64,000 nucleotides of DNA from Planctomycetia bacterium. Lineage in GTDB: Bacteria > Planctomycetota > Planctomycetia > Pirellulales > UBA1268. A model generated the notes under the pieces. That model had not been told where the DNA came from. It saw only the letters and a program-made list of their open reading frames with translations, and made no database searches. Below are positions 60,856 through 64,000 of the stretch, piece after piece; position 1 is the first letter of the stretch, and each line of letters begins with the position of its first letter. A program made the position numbers and the translations under genes. Where the stretch lies: positions 34,906 through 98,905 of the forward strand of contig BJHK01000014.1 in the NCBI GenBank assembly GCA_014192425.1, written 5' to 3'.

Positions 60856-63800
60856 ATGGTGGCGATGACCCTCACTGCCGCCGCGCCCACCGCCGTGACC
60901 GACCGTCTCCGGGCACTTGCCGGACGCCTCGCCGGCGAGCTGCGGCTCGACGACGTCGCCCGGACGATCTACTCGACCGACGCCTCCGAGTACCAGGAGC
61001 GTCCGCTGGGGGTCGCCTTCCCCGCCGGAGAGGACGACGTTCGCGAGCTCGTCCGCTTCGCAGCTGCCGAGCGGATCGGGCTCATACCCCGGGCGGCGGG
61101 AACGTCGCTGGCCGGCCAGGTCGTCGGTGCGGGGATCGTCGTCGACGCCGGCCGGCACCTGAACCGGATCCTGTCTCTCGACGTGGCGAACCGCCGTGTC
61201 CGCGTCGAGCCGGGCGTGGTCCGCAACGAGCTCAACCGGTTCCTCGCCCCGCACGGCCTGTGCTTCGGACCCGAGACCTCGACCGCCTCGTGGGCGATGG
61301 TCGGCGGCATGGTGGGGAACAATTCCTGCGGCTCGAACTCGATCGCCTACGGCTCGACCCGCGACCACCTCGTCTCGGCCCGCGGCTTTCTTGCCGACGG
61401 CTCGGCGGCGACGTTCGGGCCGCTCGACCGGGCCGCGTTCGCCGCCAAGGCCGCCGGCCCCGACACGCTCGAAACCCGCCTCTACCGGACGATCGACGGG
61501 CTGCTCGGGGATGCGGCCACGCGCCGGCTGATCCGCGACTCGTTCCCCCGGCCCGAGGTGACACGCCGCAACACGGGCTACGCACTCGACGCCCTCCTCG
61601 ATGCCGGCTGCTTCGATCCGGCGAGCGACCGGCCCTTCAACTTCTGCCGGCTGCTCGCCGGCTCGGAGGGGACGCTGTTCTTCGGCGTCGAGTTCGAGCT
61701 CGGGCTGATCCCGCTGCCGCCGCCCGGCGGCCTGCTCGTGGCGCACTGCCGGAGCGTGGCGGAGGCGCTGCGGGCCACGCTCGTCGTCATGCGGCACCGG
61801 CGCGACCCGGCCACGCCGCCCCACGAGGGGCCGACGGCGGAGCTGACGGCCTGCGAGCTGATCGATGACAAGATCCTCGTCTGCACGCGGGACAATCCGG
61901 AGCAGGCCCGCAACCGCTCGTTCGTCGTCGGCGACCCGGCGGCGATCCTCGTCGTGGAGGTGAAGCACGCGTCGCGGGAGGCCGTGACGGCGAAGCTCGC
62001 GGAGATCGAGGGGGACCTGCGGGCCGCGGGCCTCGGCTACGCCTGGCCGGTCCTGCTCGGGGCCGAAGGGGACAAGGTCTGGGAGCTGCGCCGGGCCGGT
62101 CAGGGGCTCGTCAACAACATTCCCGGGGATGCCAAGCCGCGCGAGATCGTCGAGGACACGGCGGTGGCGGTCGAGGACCTGCCCGCCTACATCGCCGAGT
62201 TCGACCGGCTGCTGGCGGAGAAGTACGGCATCGACTGCATCCACTACGCCCATGCCGGGGCGGGGGAGCTGCACCTGCGGCCGCTCTTTGACCTCCGGTC
62301 CGAGGCCGGCCTGCGGATGTTCCGCGACGTCGCCACCGACGTCGCCCTGCTCGTGAAGAAGTACCGGGGCAGCCTCAGCGGCGAGCATGGCGACGGCCGG
62401 CTGCGCGGCGAGTTCATCCGCACGATGGTCGGCCCCGAGTGCTATGGGCTCCTCGAGCGGGTGAAGCAGGCCTTCGACCCGCAGGGAATCTTCAATCCGG
62501 GCAAGATCGTGGCCGCGCCGCCGATGGACACGTCGCTGCGGATCCTGCCCGGCGCGCCGGCCGTCGAGCCCGAGACCGTCTTCGACTTTTCCGCCACGCA
62601 AGGGGTGCTGCGGGCGGCGGAGAAATGCACAGGCGTCGGCCAGTGCCGCAAGTCGCACCTCATGGGGGGCACGATGTGCCCCAGCTACATGGCGACGCGG
62701 GACGAGGAGCACACCACCCGGGCCCGGGCCAACGTCCTGCGCCAGGCGCTCTCCAGTGGCCGGGCCGACCCCTGGACCGACCCTGCTCTGGCCGACGTCA
62801 TGGACCTCTGCCTGTCCTGCAAGGCCTGCAAGTCGGAGTGCCCCTCCAACGTCGACATGGCCCGGCTCAAGGCGGAGTGGGAACAGCACTGGCACGACGC
62901 CCACGGCGTGCCCATGCGCAGCCGGCTCATCGCCGGCTCGGCCGCCGCCATGCGATGCGCGGTCGGCATCTCGCCCCTCTACAACCTCGCCGTCACGGCT
63001 CCCGGTATCTCCGGGCTCGTGAAACGGTTCCTCGGCTTCGCGCCGGGCCGCTCGCTCCCCCGGCTCCACGGCACGTCGCTTCGGCGCTGGTGGCGGCGCC
63101 GCGGCGGGTCGCGGCCGGGCCGCCTGGGCCGCGTCCATCTGTTCGGCGACGAGTTCACCGACCTGCTCGACGTGCCGCTCGGCATCCGCACCGTCGAACT
63201 GCTCGAGGCGCTGGGCTACGAGGTGGTCTGGCCGGAGCACGGCGACAGCGGCCGGGCGCAGATCTCGAAGGGGCTCCTGCGCGAGGCCCGGGACCTGGCG
63301 GCCCGGAACGTGGAGCGGCTCGACTCCGTCGTGACCGACGACGCGCCGCTCGTCGGCATCGAGCCCTCGGCGATCCTCGGGTTCCGCGACGAGTACCCCG
63401 ACCTCGTGCCCCGGCCGCTGGCGGCCTCCGCCCGCCGGCTCGCCGGTCGGACGCTGCTCGTCGACGAGTTCCTCGCCCGCGAGGCGGAGCGGGGCCGGAT
63501 CGGTCCCGACGCGTTCACCACGGCCGCCCGTCGCATCCTCCTCCACGGCCACTGCCACCAGAAGGCGCTGGCCTCGGTCGAGTGCTCGGCCGCGATCCTC
63601 CGTCTGCCGCGCAACTACGCCGTCGAGATCATTCCCAGCGGCTGCTGCGGCATGGCCGGATCGTTCGGCTACGAGCGCGAGCACTTCGACGTCTCGATGC
63701 GGATCGGCGAGCTTGTCCTGTTTCCCGCCGTCCGCGCCGCCGCGGCCGACACGCTCCTCGCCGCGCCGGGAACGAGCTGCCGGCACCAGATCCACGACGG

Positions 63801-63861
63801 CACCGGCCGCACGGCCCTGCATCCCGTGGAGATCCTCCACGCCGCGCTCGCCGCGGGCTGA
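60856..63861 (+). CDS. YdiJ-like FAD- and 4Fe-4S-containing dehydrogenase
   Basis: 1001 residues (YdiJ is ~1018). FAD-binding domain: GLIPRAAGTSLAGQVVGAGI and GGMVGNNSCGSNSIAYGSTR. FAD-oxidase C-terminal domain covers ~270-540, including GSLSGEHGDGRLRGEFIR. Then two 4Fe-4S sites, CTGVGQCRKSHLMGGTMCP and DLCLSCKACKSECPSNVDM. A CCG domain with HGHCHQKALASVECS and IIPSGCCGMAGSFGYE ends the protein. This family oxidises 2-hydroxyacids; the E. coli homologue acts on D-2-hydroxyglutarate. Two starts are possible: GAGGAAG is tight against the first ATG and better spaced for the fourth codon, also ATG. No clear link to the protease genes ahead. Confidence 0.9.
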   Translation: MVAMTLTAAAPTAVTDRLRALAGRLAGELRLDDVARTIYSTDASEYQERPLGVAFPAGEDDVRELVRFAAAERIGLIPRAAGTSLAGQVVGAGIVVDAGRHLNRILSLDVANRRVRVEPGVVRNELNRFLAPHGLCFGPETSTASWAMVGGMVGNNSCGSNSIAYGSTRDHLVSARGFLADGSAATFGPLDRAAFAAKAAGPDTLETRLYRTIDGLLGDAATRRLIRDSFPRPEVTRRNTGYALDALLDAGCFDPASDRPFNFCRLLAGSEGTLFFGVEFELGLIPLPPPGGLLVAHCRSVAEALRATLVVMRHRRDPATPPHEGPTAELTACELIDDKILVCTRDNPEQARNRSFVVGDPAAILVVEVKHASREAVTAKLAEIEGDLRAAGLGYAWPVLLGAEGDKVWELRRAGQGLVNNIPGDAKPREIVEDTAVAVEDLPAYIAEFDRLLAEKYGIDCIHYAHAGAGELHLRPLFDLRSEAGLRMFRDVATDVALLVKKYRGSLSGEHGDGRLRGEFIRTMVGPECYGLLERVKQAFDPQGIFNPGKIVAAPPMDTSLRILPGAPAVEPETVFDFSATQGVLRAAEKCTGVGQCRKSHLMGGTMCPSYMATRDEEHTTRARANVLRQALSSGRADPWTDPALADVMDLCLSCKACKSECPSNVDMARLKAEWEQHWHDAHGVPMRSRLIAGSAAAMRCAVGISPLYNLAVTAPGISGLVKRFLGFAPGRSLPRLHGTSLRRWWRRRGGSRPGRLGRVHLFGDEFTDLLDVPLGIRTVELLEALGYEVVWPEHGDSGRAQISKGLLREARDLAARNVERLDSVVTDDAPLVGIEPSAILGFRDEYPDLVPRPLAASARRLAGRTLLVDEFLAREAERGRIGPDAFTTAARRILLHGHCHQKALASVECSAAILRLPRNYAVEIIPSGCCGMAGSFGYEREHFDVSMRIGELVLFPAVRAAAADTLLAAPGTSCRHQIHDGTGRTALHPVEILHAALAAG

Positions 63862-63953
63862 CACCTTTTCCTTCCATCGCCCAATCCGTGCCGGGGACTT
63901 TCTGCCCGCAGGCCCGCCCGCGCTGCCCATCCACTTCTCCTCGCCCGGCCCCC

Positions 63954-64000
<47 letters not shown>

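Noticed and set aside
60748..63930. Over 1000-codon minus-strand open frame across the YdiJ-like gene
   Set aside because: Same reason: composition-driven shadow; the plus strand encodes an unmistakable FAD/Fe-S enzyme.

Overview
The window looks like a chromosome or contig fragment from a planctomycete, most likely of the Pirellulales type. This is inferred from content, not from a search. The DNA is GC-rich and almost wall-to-wall coding. It has a type IV pilin-like protein ending in the FADG signature typical of planctomycete pilin-fold families, several secreted TPR or leucine-rich-like proteins, a PQQ-type propeller, a dnaN / DUF721 / gyrB cluster without dnaA or recF, and the redox, HtrA and sugar-isomerase types common in that phylum. 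The window ends in a cytosine homopolymer that may be an assembly edge.

Region 1 (1-10.6 kb) is a surface-polysaccharide locus. It holds a DegT/DnrJ sugar aminotransferase (cut by the window edge), a GNAT-like acyltransferase, a CmcI-type methyltransferase/hydroxylase-family protein, four glycosyltransferases, a SAM methyltransferase and GDP-mannose 4,6-dehydratase. Several starts overlap the previous stop as ATGA, so translation is probably coupled. The first ~3.5 kb reads as lower in GC than the rest. A DUF4160/DUF2442 pair and a PIN toxin-antitoxin pair sit inside the locus, as is common for exchanged glycan islands.

Region 2 (10.8-18.6 kb) starts with a small Cys/His-rich secreted protein that overlaps a pilin-like protein carrying a His-rich loop, behind a candidate promoter with a small dyad. 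Then come a membrane-anchored propeller, a YfhO-like membrane protein, a membrane-anchored family 2 glycosyltransferase and an ABC-2 permease.

Region 3 (18.7-35 kb) is a same-strand series: three consecutive SPFH/band-7 proteins (HflK/HflC-like), an ABC ATPase, a large ABC permease with an extracytoplasmic domain, and two proteins I can describe but not name. A convergent 1638-residue secreted TPR protein follows.

Region 4 (35-42 kb) has a secreted leucine-rich-like repeat protein coupled to a NifS-like cysteine desulfurase. Next is a ~500-bp non-coding stretch with short repeats, then dnaN, a DUF721/DciA-like gene and gyrB. tRNA-Ser(GGA) lies on the opposite strand.

Region 5 (42-48.5 kb) encodes pyruvate phosphate dikinase, an asparaginase II-family protein and a DASS/SLC13 anion transporter. 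It is followed by an array of near-identical 90-bp units built from two perfect hairpins. Hairpins with the same arms occur elsewhere in the window, suggesting a REP-like family.

Region 6 (48.5-57.2 kb) holds a lipoprotein fusing a LolA-like region, a thioredoxin domain and a propeller, a divergent LarA-like protein, and a four-gene minus-strand run: cupin isomerase-like, TIM-barrel isomerase/epimerase, Gfo/Idh/MocA oxidoreductase and signal peptidase I. The first three look like a sugar or polyol catabolic unit.

Region 7 (57.2-64 kb) has a tandem HtrA-like protein that has lost most catalytic residues, coupled to an intact two-PDZ HtrA protease, followed by a YdiJ-like FAD/Fe-S dehydrogenase.

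The strongest leads for something new are the pseudoprotease/protease pair, the triple SPFH plus ABC cluster, the Cys/His-rich plus pilin pair with its upstream dyad, and the 90-bp hairpin array.
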